From the NCBI GenBank assembly GCA_041179245.1, contig JBEGTT010000185.1:1-9787 (forward strand): a DNA stretch of 9,787 nucleotides. Direction: 5' to 3'. A program made the translations under genes and the position numbers. The notes below the pieces were generated by a model. It was not told the DNA's origin and searched no databases. It saw nothing but the letters and a program-made list of their open reading frames with translations. The first letter of the stretch is position 1, and each line of letters starts with the position of its first letter. Shown in pieces: positions 1-7,132 of this stretch. This DNA comes from JBEGTT01 sp041179245. GTDB lineage: Bacteria; Pseudomonadota; Gammaproteobacteria; Burkholderiales; Rhodocyclaceae.

Positions 1-697
1 CCTGAACTTTGTAATTCCCGCCGGCGAAACCCTCGCTGTGGTTGGGCATTCGGGGGCTGGAAAATCCACACTGGCCCGCCTGCTCTTCCGTTTTTATGAT
101 GTTACGGAAGGATCTATTGCCCTAAACGGCACCGACATCCGTCAATTCACCCAAGACAATCTCAGGCAGCAAATCGGCGTTGTCCCACCAGACACCGTCT
201 TGTTTAACGACACCATTGGCTACAACATTGCCTATGGTCGCCCTGATGCCAGCCAGGCCGGGATTGAAGATGCCGCCAAAGCTGCACAGCTCCATGATTT
301 TATTTTGAGTCTTCCGCTGGGTTATGAAACCCGAGTTGGCGAGCGAGGGCTAAAACTATCTGGGGGGGAAAAGCAGCGCGTTGCCATCGCCCGAACATTA
401 CTCAAAAATCCGCCCATCCTGATTTTTGATGAAGCCACGTCGGCACTAGACTCGCACACCGAAAGCGCCATCCAATCACAAATCGAGCAAGCTTCCCAAG
501 GCCGGACCACCTTGATCATTGCTCACCGACTTTCTACCGTCCTTAGCGCCGATAAAATTCTGGTGCTTGAGAGCGGCAAAATTGTTGAACACGGCAAGCA
601 TGCAGACCTACTTGAACTCAATGGACCATACGCCAGAATGTGGGCCGCGCAGCAAGATAGCAACACCGAAGCTAGCGCCATACCCCTCTCCAATTGA
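1..697 (+). CDS. ABC exporter, C-terminal ATP-binding domain (Atm1/HMT1-like), 5' end outside window
   Basis: The reading frame is open from base 2 and gives 231 visible residues, so this is the C-terminal part of a longer protein. The visible part is a complete ABC ATPase core: Walker A GHSGAGKST (visible residues 15-23), signature LSGGEKQR (119-126), Walker B ILIFDE (139-144) followed by the D-loop SALD, and the H-loop histidine in AHRLST (175). The wording around these motifs (RFYDV, DTVLFNDTI, VGERGLKLSGGEKQR, YARMW) matches the Atm1/ABCB7/HMT1 group of half-size exporters, whose N-terminal half is a six-helix membrane domain; that half would lie upstream of the window. Members export glutathione- or sulfur-linked compounds or metal conjugates, but the substrate here cannot be read from this fragment. 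One oddity: the Q-loop reads VVPPDT instead of VVPQDT (codon 188-190). An internal GTG at 38 is not a real start, because the domain begins before it. Confidence 0.93.
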   Translation, partial: LNFVIPAGETLAVVGHSGAGKSTLARLLFRFYDVTEGSIALNGTDIRQFTQDNLRQQIGVVPPDTVLFNDTIGYNIAYGRPDASQAGIEDAAKAAQLHDFILSLPLGYETRVGERGLKLSGGEKQRVAIARTLLKNPPILIFDEATSALDSHTESAIQSQIEQASQGRTTLIIAHRLSTVLSADKILVLESGKIVEHGKHADLLELNGPYARMWAAQQDSNTEASAIPLSN

Positions 698-712
698 CAC
701 TATCGGATTCCA

Positions 713-741
713 GTGACTGAGTAACTTGCCCGTGATAGTAT
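713..741 (+). promoter_or_regulatory. Possible sigma70-type promoter for the phosphatase gene
   Basis: In the 84-nt gap before the phosphatase gene, GTGACT (713-718, four of six matches to TTGACA) and TAGTAT (736-741, four of six matches to TATAAT) are separated by exactly 17 nt. Transcription would start near 748, giving a leader of about 35 nt. An exact TTGACA at 694-699 overlaps the ABC gene stop codon but has no good -10 element at the right distance. This rests on pattern matching only. Read-through from the ABC gene is equally possible. Confidence 0.3.
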
Positions 742-781
742 CCGGCTGATTTTTCTGACCAATCAGATACGAAACCACACC

Positions 782-2308
782 ATGTCCGAACATTTCAAAA
801 GCCTGAAGATTCTGGCTGCTGACGACAATAAAACCAACCTGCACATCATCAAGGTCTTCCTGACCAAGCTGGGTCACGAAGCTATTTTGGCTGAAAACGG
901 CCAAGAGGCCGTGCGAAAATTTGTTGATGAGCGTCCGGACATGATTCTGATGGACATCATGATGCCGGTGATGGATGGCTTTGAAGCCTCTCGACAAATC
1001 AAGGCTCTATGTAAAGAGCGCTGGATTCCGCTGATTTTTGTTTCAGCCATGAGCCGCGATGAAAATCTGGTTGAAGGGCTTGAGGCAGGCGGCGATGACT
1101 ATCTGACGAAACCGATTAACTTCGTTGTGCTTGAAGCGAAGATCCGCTCCATGCAACGCTCGCTGGAAATGCAGCGCCAAGCCGGTGAGGCGCTTAAGCG
1201 CCTGCAAACAGTTTCCGACGCTGTCATGGACGCCATTCTTACCCTTGACGAGCTTGGCAACATTTTGGGCGGCAACAAGGCGGTTGAACATATCTTCAAC
1301 TGGGCACCAGAAGCTCTTCAGGGCAAGCCCCTATCGGTCCTGCTTCACTCAGAGCTTGGCGACAACTGGTTCAAGGACGTATTGCTGGGCGCGCAGGGTT
1401 CACAGGCTGTTGAAACGACCGCCATTCGCCAAGACGGCACACCGCTGACGGTTGAAGTTTCCTTGAATAATGCCACTTACGAAGACAGCCAACTATTTGT
1501 CTGCGTGCTTCGTGACATTACCGAACGCAAAGTTCACGAAGAAGTCCTGCGCCGAAATGCAGAACAACTCCAGACCTACTACGACTATACCGAGGCTGAG
1601 CAAGCACTGGCTAAGAGCCTAGTTGAAAAACAACTACACCGCCCCGGCTTACAAGACCCAGCCATCCGCTATTGGGTAGCGCCTAATTCAACTTTCTCTG
1701 GGGACGTGGTTGCTGGCATGCGGTCTACGGATGGCAAACTACTGTATGCGCTGTTAGCCGATGCTACTGGGCACGGACTGGGTGCCGCGATCAGCGTACT
1801 GCCGGTACTGTCCATCTTCTATCGGATGACCAAGTTAAGCCACGGCGTTCCTGCCATCATTGCCGAGATCAACCAGCAGCTTAAAGAGTCGGTTCCGACA
1901 GGGCGTTTTGTTGCCGCCACCCTTGCCTGCATCAATACGGAAACGTGCACCGGGCAAATCTGGATGGGCGGCGCCACCCCTGCTTTATTAATCGATAACT
2001 GGGGAAGGCCTGTTGAACGTTTCACGTCCACTCACCTTCCACTCGGGGTATTGCATACGGACTCGATTTCCTGTGACCCAGAAGATTTTTCTTGGGAACC
2101 AGGCTTCCAATTACTTTTCTGCTCTGACGGCCTTCTTGAAGCTGAAAATTCTGACGGCCTTGCTTTCGGCGAGGAAGGTTTACTTGCCGCCTTAGCACAT
2201 ACGGCACCACATGACCGAATGACGAAAATTCATTCTAACTTGGTGGCGCACTTGGGAGCATCAGTAGCTCAAGATGATGTCTCCCTGATGCTAATCGACT
2301 GCAAGTAA
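782..2308 (+). CDS. Response regulator with PAS and SpoIIE-type PP2C phosphatase domains
   Basis: The 508-residue protein has three parts. Residues 8-125 form a CheY-like receiver with the acidic pair D14-D15, phospho-acceptor D58 (LMDIMMP), S88 and K110 in LTKP. Residues about 138-250 form a PAS sensor domain ending in the PAC-like RDITERK. Residues about 270-505 form a PPM/SpoIIE serine/threonine phosphatase with metal-binding aspartates D308 (FSGDVV), D327 (LADATGHG), D449 (CSDGLLEA) and D498/D499 (QDDVSLML). Helical linkers flank the PAS domain. No transmembrane segment or signal peptide is seen, so it should be cytoplasmic. In this family, phosphorylation of the receiver usually controls the phosphatase, which dephosphorylates an anti-anti-sigma (STAS) protein in partner-switching pathways. 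No kinase, STAS or anti-sigma gene lies in the window, so the target is unknown. The ATG at 782 gives the natural receiver N-terminus, but there is no clear Shine-Dalgarno site. All catalytic residues I can recognise are present. Confidence 0.93.
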   Translation: MSEHFKSLKILAADDNKTNLHIIKVFLTKLGHEAILAENGQEAVRKFVDERPDMILMDIMMPVMDGFEASRQIKALCKERWIPLIFVSAMSRDENLVEGLEAGGDDYLTKPINFVVLEAKIRSMQRSLEMQRQAGEALKRLQTVSDAVMDAILTLDELGNILGGNKAVEHIFNWAPEALQGKPLSVLLHSELGDNWFKDVLLGAQGSQAVETTAIRQDGTPLTVEVSLNNATYEDSQLFVCVLRDITERKVHEEVLRRNAEQLQTYYDYTEAEQALAKSLVEKQLHRPGLQDPAIRYWVAPNSTFSGDVVAGMRSTDGKLLYALLADATGHGLGAAISVLPVLSIFYRMTKLSHGVPAIIAEINQQLKESVPTGRFVAATLACINTETCTGQIWMGGATPALLIDNWGRPVERFTSTHLPLGVLHTDSISCDPEDFSWEPGFQLLFCSDGLLEAENSDGLAFGEEGLLAALAHTAPHDRMTKIHSNLVAHLGASVAQDDVSLMLIDCK

Positions 2309-2320
2309 ACTTCATCTCAT

Positions 2321-3601
2321 CTACAGCGCTAACACCTCAATACCCGCCATATAAGGCCGCAAAACAGTCGGGATAGTGACGCTTCCGTCAGCGTTTTGGT
2401 AGTTCTCTAAAATCGCAACCAAGGTTCGCCCTACCGCCAAACCAGATCCGTTTAGGGTATGCACCAGCTCAGGCTTATTTTTATCGTTGCGGAACCGAGC
2501 CTGCATCCGACGGGCTTGGAAAGTCTCAAAGTTGGAGCAAGAAGAAATCTCACGGTAGGTATTCTGAGCCGGTAACCAAACCTCTAGATCGTAGGTTTTC
2601 GCCGCTGAAAAGCCCATGTCCCCCGTGCACAAAGCCACTTTGCGATAAGGTAGTTCCAATTTCTCTAGAATCACCTCCGCATGACGCGTTAATTCTTCGT
2701 GGGCTTCCTGTGATTTTTCGGGGAGGACAATCTGCACCAACTCTACCTTGTCGAATTGGTGCTGGCGGATCATCCCACGGGTATCGCGCCCGGCAGAGCC
2801 GGCCTCTGATCGGAAACAAGGGGTATGGCATACCAGCTTCAACGGCAAAGACTCGCTCGCCAGAATTTCATCACGGACTAAATTCGTCACTGGCACTTCC
2901 GCAGTAGGTATCAAATACAACGGCTCGGCATCACCCCGCTGAACCTTAAATAAATCCTCTTCAAATTTCGGCAACTGGCCGGTGCCCATCAAGCTATCTG
3001 CATTCACCAGATAGGGGGTGTAAACCTCGGTATAGCCATGGTCGGCGGTGTGGGTATCTAGCATGAATTGTGCGAGCGCACGATGCAGGCGAGCCAACGC
3101 GCCCTTCAACACCACAAATCGTGCACCGGAAATCTTAGTTGCAGCGGCAAAATCCAACTGCGCAAAACCTTCACCAAGATCGACATGATCCCGAACTGGA
3201 AAATCGAAGGAACGGGGCGTTCCCCAACGAGCAACCTCAACATTAGCTGCCTCATCTGCACCAATCGGTACCGAGGAATGCGGTAAATTTGGCAGGGCCG
3301 CTAGCACTGCATTAAATTCATTCAACAGCGCATTCAATCGAACTTCATTGGCCTCCAACTCTTCCTTTAGGGCAGCGACTTCGATCAGTATCAGGGTTGC
3401 ATCCTCACCTTTGCCTTTCAAAATACCGATTTGCTTAGATAGGCTGTTACGCTGAGACTGTAATTCCTGAGTACGCGTTTGCAGCGTTTTTCGTTCCGCC
3501 TCTAACGCAACGAACCGCGTCAAATCAACAGGTTTTCCTCGACTGTCCAAACCGGCCTGGACCACGTCAAGTTGGGTGCGCAAAAGATTGATGTCGAGCA
3601 T
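2321..3601 (-). CDS. serS: Serine--tRNA ligase
   Basis: This class II aminoacyl-tRNA synthetase charges tRNA-Ser (and tRNA-Sec where present) with serine in the cytoplasm. The product has 426 residues, a normal length for bacterial SerRS. Residues about 1-100 are the charged helical hairpin (tRNA-binding coiled-coil arm). The catalytic domain follows, with TGQLPKFEEDLF (207-218), the serine-binding PTAEVP (232-237), motif 2 CFRSEAGSAGRDTRG (262-276), and motif 3 around NGSGLAVGRTLVAILE (384-399). The start is set at ATG 3601, which gives the canonical MLDINLLR N-terminus and follows AAGGAAA (3606-3612). An in-frame extension to 3640 would overlap the end of rarA and has no family support. The gap to the rarA stop is 13 nt, so the two are probably co-transcribed and translationally coupled. 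The 3' end converges on the phosphatase gene. No T-box or other regulatory leader is visible. Confidence 0.98.
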   Translation of the reverse strand: MLDINLLRTQLDVVQAGLDSRGKPVDLTRFVALEAERKTLQTRTQELQSQRNSLSKQIGILKGKGEDATLILIEVAALKEELEANEVRLNALLNEFNAVLAALPNLPHSSVPIGADEAANVEVARWGTPRSFDFPVRDHVDLGEGFAQLDFAAATKISGARFVVLKGALARLHRALAQFMLDTHTADHGYTEVYTPYLVNADSLMGTGQLPKFEEDLFKVQRGDAEPLYLIPTAEVPVTNLVRDEILASESLPLKLVCHTPCFRSEAGSAGRDTRGMIRQHQFDKVELVQIVLPEKSQEAHEELTRHAEVILEKLELPYRKVALCTGDMGFSAAKTYDLEVWLPAQNTYREISSCSNFETFQARRMQARFRNDKNKPELVHTLNGSGLAVGRTLVAILENYQNADGSVTIPTVLRPYMAGIEVLAL

Positions 3602-3614
3602 GCTATTTCCTTGT

Positions 3615-4925
3615 TCAGTTTTTTTTACGCGCCTGCACATCTAACTCCCGCAGGTGCTTCAATTTTTCGCCGATCTTGCCTTCCAAACCGCGAGGTGTTG
3701 GTTTGTACCAACCAACAGAGGGCATTTGATCGGGCCAGTAGGATTCACCCGCCGCATAAGCATCCGGTTCATCGTGGGCATAACGATACGTCTTTCCGTA
3801 GCCGAGTTCTTTCATCAGCTTGGTTGGTGCATTTCGCAGATGCATCGGAACCGGGCGAGAAGCGTCTTTCGCCACAAATGCACGGGCAGCATTATAAGCG
3901 TTGTAAGCCGCGTTGGATTTTGCAGCAACCGCCAAGTACACAACCGCCTCAGCCAAAGCCAACTCACCTTCGGGAGAACCTAACCGCTCATAAGTAACGG
4001 CGGCTTCATTGGCAATTTGCAGCGCGCGTGGATCAGCTAGGCCAATATCCTCCCAAGCCATACGAATAATTCGCCGGGAAAGATATTTGGGATCTGCTCC
4101 CCCATCCAACATCCGACACAACCAATACAACGCGGCATCTGGGCTGGAACCCCGCACAGACTTGTGGAGTGCGGAGATTTGATCGTAGAAAGCCTCTCCA
4201 CCTTTATCAAATCTGCGTAAATTTGCCGCCAGTGTATTGGCCACAAAATCGCCGTCCACTATCCTTAACATATTAGTCGTTAGCGCTGCGCGGACCTGCT
4301 CCAATAAATTCAGCAGTTTTCGCGCATCGCCATCTGCTGCTCCGATGAGTCGGTCTCTAGCCGCTTCTTCAAAAACGATACCGGTCAGCGCGACGGAACA
4401 AGCACGATCAAATAGCTGGTGCAAATCCTCGGTAGTTAACGTATTCAATACATAAACAGCAGCCCGCGAAAGCAAAGCTGAATTCAACTCAAAGGATGGA
4501 TTTTCTGTTGTTGCGCCGATAAATATCACTAACCCAGATTCGATGTACGGCAAAAAAGCGTCTTGCTGACTTTTGTTGAACCTATGTACTTCGTCAACAA
4601 ATAAGAGGGTTTGCTTTCCGTTGGCTCGGTAGACCTCCGCCTGGGTCATGGCTTCGCGAATATCTTTAACGCCCGAAAATACGGCAGACAAAGCAATCAA
4701 CTCGCAATCAAACTGGCTTGCCATTAAACGCGCCAAGGTGGTTTTTCCGACACCAGGAGGACCCCACAAAATCATAGAATGCGGATGCCCTGAGGCAAAA
4801 GCAAGCTGCAAAGGTTTTCCTTCACCTAACAAATGCTGCTGCCCTATAACCTCACTAGGCGTAGTGGGCCTTAGCTGCTCTGCCAGTGGAACAGAGAACG
4901 GACTTGTCAGTGAGGAAGAAAACAA
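3615..4925 (-). CDS. rarA: Replication-associated recombination protein A (AAA+ ATPase)
   Basis: RarA (MgsA) is the bacterial WRNIP1/Mgs1-type AAA+ ATPase. It acts at stalled replication forks and is related to clamp-loader subunits. With the start at 4925 the protein has 436 residues, close to the E. coli length. Motifs: PLAEQLRP and GQQHLLG near the N-terminus (13-34), Walker A GPPGVGKTT (55-63), Walker B LLFVDEVHRF (107-116), sensor 1 GATTENPSF (137-145), the arginine-finger region ALLSRA (150-155), a sensor 2-like GDARKLLN (199-206), then the C-terminal tetramerisation domain with HKSVRGSSPDAALYW (254-268) and HLRNAPTKLMKELGYG (362-377). No ATG starts the frame. TTG at 4925 has AAGG upstream and gives a normal N-terminus; a TTG at 4946 would add seven residues but lacks a ribosome site. 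The gene lies between the rplQ terminator and serS. Confidence 0.96.
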   Translation of the reverse strand: MFSSSLTSPFSVPLAEQLRPTTPSEVIGQQHLLGEGKPLQLAFASGHPHSMILWGPPGVGKTTLARLMASQFDCELIALSAVFSGVKDIREAMTQAEVYRANGKQTLLFVDEVHRFNKSQQDAFLPYIESGLVIFIGATTENPSFELNSALLSRAAVYVLNTLTTEDLHQLFDRACSVALTGIVFEEAARDRLIGAADGDARKLLNLLEQVRAALTTNMLRIVDGDFVANTLAANLRRFDKGGEAFYDQISALHKSVRGSSPDAALYWLCRMLDGGADPKYLSRRIIRMAWEDIGLADPRALQIANEAAVTYERLGSPEGELALAEAVVYLAVAAKSNAAYNAYNAARAFVAKDASRPVPMHLRNAPTKLMKELGYGKTYRYAHDEPDAYAAGESYWPDQMPSVGWYKPTPRGLEGKIGEKLKHLRELDVQARKKN

Positions 4926-4933
4926 ATGCTGAA

Positions 4934-4937
4934 CCTT
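4934..4937 (-). promoter_or_regulatory. Shine-Dalgarno site that supports the TTG start of rarA
   Basis: On the minus strand AAGG lies 8 nt before TTG 4925. The alternative TTG at 4946 is preceded by a pyrimidine-rich run from the rplQ terminator and no purine-rich site. This is why the shorter form of RarA is preferred. Confidence 0.5.
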
Positions 4938-4957
4938 AAAACGCAAAATCTTAAAGG

Positions 4958-4983
4958 AAAAAAAGCCGGGACGAACCCGGCTT
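4958..4983 (-). terminator. Intrinsic terminator after rplQ
   Basis: Read on the minus strand, AAGCCGGG, a TTCGT loop and CCCGGCTT form a perfect 8-bp GC-rich stem, followed immediately by a run of T (seven Ts at 4964-4958, the first two paired in the stem). It begins 25 nt after the rplQ stop, so it should end the alpha-operon transcript. On the plus strand the stem is followed by TTAAATTTT, so weak bidirectional activity is possible, but no plus-strand gene ends here. Confidence 0.92.
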
Positions 4984-5007
4984 AAATTTTGTTACCAGAA
5001 GCACATT

Positions 5008-5412
5008 TCAGCTTTCAGATGAATCATCAGCAATTTCAACTGCTTCAACATCATCGGGGCGATCCAGCAACTCAACAAACGCCATCGGCGCATTATCGCC
5101 CTTGCGGAAGCCGCACTTCAAAATACGCAAGTAACCGCCGTTACGAGTTGCAAAGCGAGGGCCAAGCACATCGAACAACTTCACTACGATTTCACGATCA
5201 CGAAGGCGGTCAAAGGCCAAGCGGCGGTTCGCCAAGCTAGGCTTCTTGCCCAATGTAATCATAGGTTCTGCAACACGACGCAACTCCTTTGCTTTTGGCA
5301 AAGTTGTTTTAATGGCTTCGTGGCGAAGCAGAGAAACTGTCATATTACGCAGCATCGCTAAACGATGGCTACTTGTACGATTCAGTTTACGAAGACCTAA
5401 ACGGTGACGCAT
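5008..5412 (-). CDS. rplQ: 50S ribosomal protein L17
   Basis: L17 is a 23S rRNA-binding protein of the large subunit located near the peptide exit tunnel. The 134-residue product begins MRHRLGLRKLNRTSSHR and continues with AMLRNMTVSLLRHE, the standard N-terminal domain. The conserved RNGGYLRILKCGFRKGDNAPMA segment (about 90-111, interrupted here only by naming) closes the core. The acidic tail (VEAVEIADDSSES) makes it a few residues longer than the E. coli form. ATG 5412 follows AAAGGA at a good distance. It is the last gene of the alpha operon, 52 nt after rpoA and 25 nt before a strong terminator. Confidence 0.98.
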   Translation of the reverse strand: MRHRLGLRKLNRTSSHRLAMLRNMTVSLLRHEAIKTTLPKAKELRRVAEPMITLGKKPSLANRRLAFDRLRDREIVVKLFDVLGPRFATRNGGYLRILKCGFRKGDNAPMAFVELLDRPDDVEAVEIADDSSES

Positions 5413-5464
5413 GGTTAATCCTTTCTATGTTCTACAGGCGTCCCTGGGCCGCCGTGAAATGCAC

Positions 5465-6445
5465 TTACGCGCGTTCCAATCCAGCTGGCGGCCAGTTTTC
5501 GAGTTTCATACCCAGTGTTAGACCACGAGACGCCAACACTTCCTTAATTTCATTCAACGACTTACGTCCTAGATTTGGAGTCTTTAACAACTCGTTTTCA
5601 GTACGCAAAATCAGATCACCGATGTAATAAATATTTTCGGCTTTCAGACAGTTAGCTGAACGGACAGTTAGTTCAAGCTCATCAACCGGGCGGAGCAACA
5701 AGGGGTTAACTTGCTGCACAGACTGGCTTTGCTCAACCACTGGCGCAGTGCCTTGAAGATCAGCAAAGATAGAGAGCTGATCCATAAGAACCCTAGCCGC
5801 ATAGCGGATGGCTTCTTCTGGTTGCACAGTACCATTGGTCTCAATCTCCATAACCAGCTTATCCAAGTCAGTACGCTGCTCTACACGCGCACTTTCAACA
5901 TGGTAACTAACTCGGCGAATTGGGCTGAACGATGCATCAAGCACCAGCTTGCCGATAGCCTTATTGTCCTGAAGATTACGCATATTGCCAGGAACGTAAC
6001 CACGGCCACATTCGACCTTGATTTCGGCTGTCAACTTGCCACCAACAGACAAATGGGCGATGACATGCTCAGGGTTAACAATTTCAACGTCGTGTGAAAG
6101 CTCAATATCACCAGCACGAACTTCGCCTTCTCCCTCTTTATTCAAAGTAAGGAGGACTTCGTTACGGCCATGTAGCTTGAAAACAACACCCTTCAGATTC
6201 AAAAGGACATCAACGACATCTTCTTGAACACCATCAATGGTGGAGTATTCATGCAAAACCCCTTCAATTGAAACCTCAGTGGGAGCATATCCTGGCATTG
6301 AAGAAAGCAGAATACGGCGCAATGAGTTCCCAAGCGTATGTCCGAAGCCACGCTCGAAGGGCTCCATAACGATCCGCGCTTCTACCGGCGAAATCGTCTG
6401 CACATCAATAATGCGCGGTTTCAGCAAATTACTACTTTGTTGCAT
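5465..6445 (-). CDS. rpoA: DNA-directed RNA polymerase subunit alpha
   Basis: The alpha subunit nucleates core polymerase assembly and, through its C-terminal domain, contacts UP elements and activators. The product has 326 residues, the normal proteobacterial length. The N-terminal assembly domain (about 1-232) shows GFGHTLGNSLRRILLSSMPG (34-52), which carries the dimerisation helix. A flexible linker (about 235-250, EQSQSVQQ) leads to the C-terminal DNA-binding domain, with VDELELTVRSANCLKAE (254-270), NLGRKSLNEIKEVLASRGL (291-309) and LENWPP (315-320). R262 corresponds to E. coli R265, the main UP-element contact. ATG 6445 has AAAAGGA upstream. The gene sits between rpsD and rplQ, as in most proteobacteria, so its level is set by the ribosomal operon. 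Confidence 0.99.
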   Translation of the reverse strand: MQQSSNLLKPRIIDVQTISPVEARIVMEPFERGFGHTLGNSLRRILLSSMPGYAPTEVSIEGVLHEYSTIDGVQEDVVDVLLNLKGVVFKLHGRNEVLLTLNKEGEGEVRAGDIELSHDVEIVNPEHVIAHLSVGGKLTAEIKVECGRGYVPGNMRNLQDNKAIGKLVLDASFSPIRRVSYHVESARVEQRTDLDKLVMEIETNGTVQPEEAIRYAARVLMDQLSIFADLQGTAPVVEQSQSVQQVNPLLLRPVDELELTVRSANCLKAENIYYIGDLILRTENELLKTPNLGRKSLNEIKEVLASRGLTLGMKLENWPPAGLERA

Positions 6446-6487
6446 GTGCTGTCCTTTTCCTGTTCGTTGAATCGAGAGACCCAGCGA

Positions 6488-7117
6488 TTACTTGGAGTAC
6501 AGTTCGATGACCAGACCTTCGTTGATGGTTGATGGCAGTTCTGAGCGTTGTGGCATCGCCTTGTATACGCCCTTGCCTTCTTTAACATCAACAGAAACCC
6601 ACTCAGGGAATCCGCGGGATTCAGCAGCTTCCATCGCCGCCTTAACACGCAAATGGGCGCGACCAACGTCAGTCAATGCAACGACATCACCCGGTTTTAC
6701 AAGGTACGAAGGGATATTGACGCGCTTACCATTAACCAAAATCGCATTATGGCGAACAACTTGACGAGCCTCGGCGCGTGAACCACCAAAACCCATACGG
6801 TACGCTACACAATCCAGACGTGACTCAAGAAGTTGCAGCAAATTTTCACCAGTCTGTCCCTTGCGGCGAGCAGCTTCAGCAAATACCCGGCGGAATTGGC
6901 CTTCGAGTACGCCGTAAATACGACGAATCTTCTGCTTAGCCCGCAGATGAACACCATAGTCGGATAAACGAGCACCCGATTTTTGGCCATGTTGCCCTGG
7001 TGCATACGAACGACGTTCAATTGAGCACTTGTCGGTGAAACATTTTTCGGCCTTCAGAAACAGCTTCTCACCTTCACGGCGGCACTGACGGCACTTGGGA
7101 TCGAGATTACGAGCCAC
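6488..7117 (-). CDS. rpsD: 30S ribosomal protein S4, zinc-type
   Basis: S4 is a primary 16S rRNA-binding protein of the 30S body and, in E. coli, the translational repressor of the alpha operon. The product has 209 residues. The N-terminus MARNLDPKCRQCRREGEKLF carries C9 and C12, with C26 and C31 further on, the four cysteines of the zinc-binding form. YAPGQHGQ and SDYGVHLRAKQKIRRIYGVL follow, then the S4 RNA-binding domain (about 98-160, with RLDCVAYRMGFGGSRAEARQ and NIPSYLVKPGDVV), and the usual ending ELYSK. The start is GTG 7117, which gives the canonical MARN N-terminus and has AAGGAG 8 nt upstream. The gap to rpsK is 12 nt. Whether it represses its own operon here cannot be read from the sequence. 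Confidence 0.99.
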   Translation of the reverse strand: MARNLDPKCRQCRREGEKLFLKAEKCFTDKCSIERRSYAPGQHGQKSGARLSDYGVHLRAKQKIRRIYGVLEGQFRRVFAEAARRKGQTGENLLQLLESRLDCVAYRMGFGGSRAEARQVVRHNAILVNGKRVNIPSYLVKPGDVVALTDVGRAHLRVKAAMEAAESRGFPEWVSVDVKEGKGVYKAMPQRSELPSTINEGLVIELYSK

Positions 7118-7125
7118 TTGTTATT

Positions 7126-7132
7126 CTCCTTA
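7126..7132 (-). promoter_or_regulatory. Ribosome binding site of rpsD overlapping the rpsK stop
   Basis: On the minus strand the TAA stop of rpsK is the first part of TAAGGAG, whose AAGGAG core lies 8 nt before GTG 7117. The overlap suggests translational coupling of S11 and S4 and fixes the GTG as the rpsD start. Confidence 0.75.

Noticed and set aside
699..741. Inverted repeat ACTATC/GATAGT after the ABC gene, considered as a terminator.
   Set aside because: The stem is only six or seven pairs, the loop is nearly 30 nt, and the T run does not follow the stem directly.
608..997. 129-codon minus-strand ORF across the end of the ABC gene and the start of the phosphatase gene.
   Set aside because: It is antisense to two clearly real genes, has no recognisable domain, and looks like a frame shadow.
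3602..3640. 13-codon N-terminal extension of serS to 3640.
   Set aside because: It overlaps the rarA coding end. SerRS starts at MLDINLLR in the family, and ATG 3601 has its own AAGGAAA site.
3572..3997. 141-codon plus-strand ORF antisense to rarA and the serS start.
   Set aside because: The composition is low-complexity and histidine/proline/arginine rich, as expected of antisense frames, and both minus-strand genes are certain.
5005..5033. Possible promoter on the minus strand at the end of rplQ (TTGCTG, 17 nt, TGAAAT).
   Set aside because: The matches are weak (three and four of six), and any transcript would still run through the strong terminator before rarA.
5413..5464. Possible GGCG/CGCC hairpin in the spacer between rpoA and rplQ.
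   Set aside because: The stem is only four or five pairs with no T run, so it is not a credible terminator or known regulatory element.
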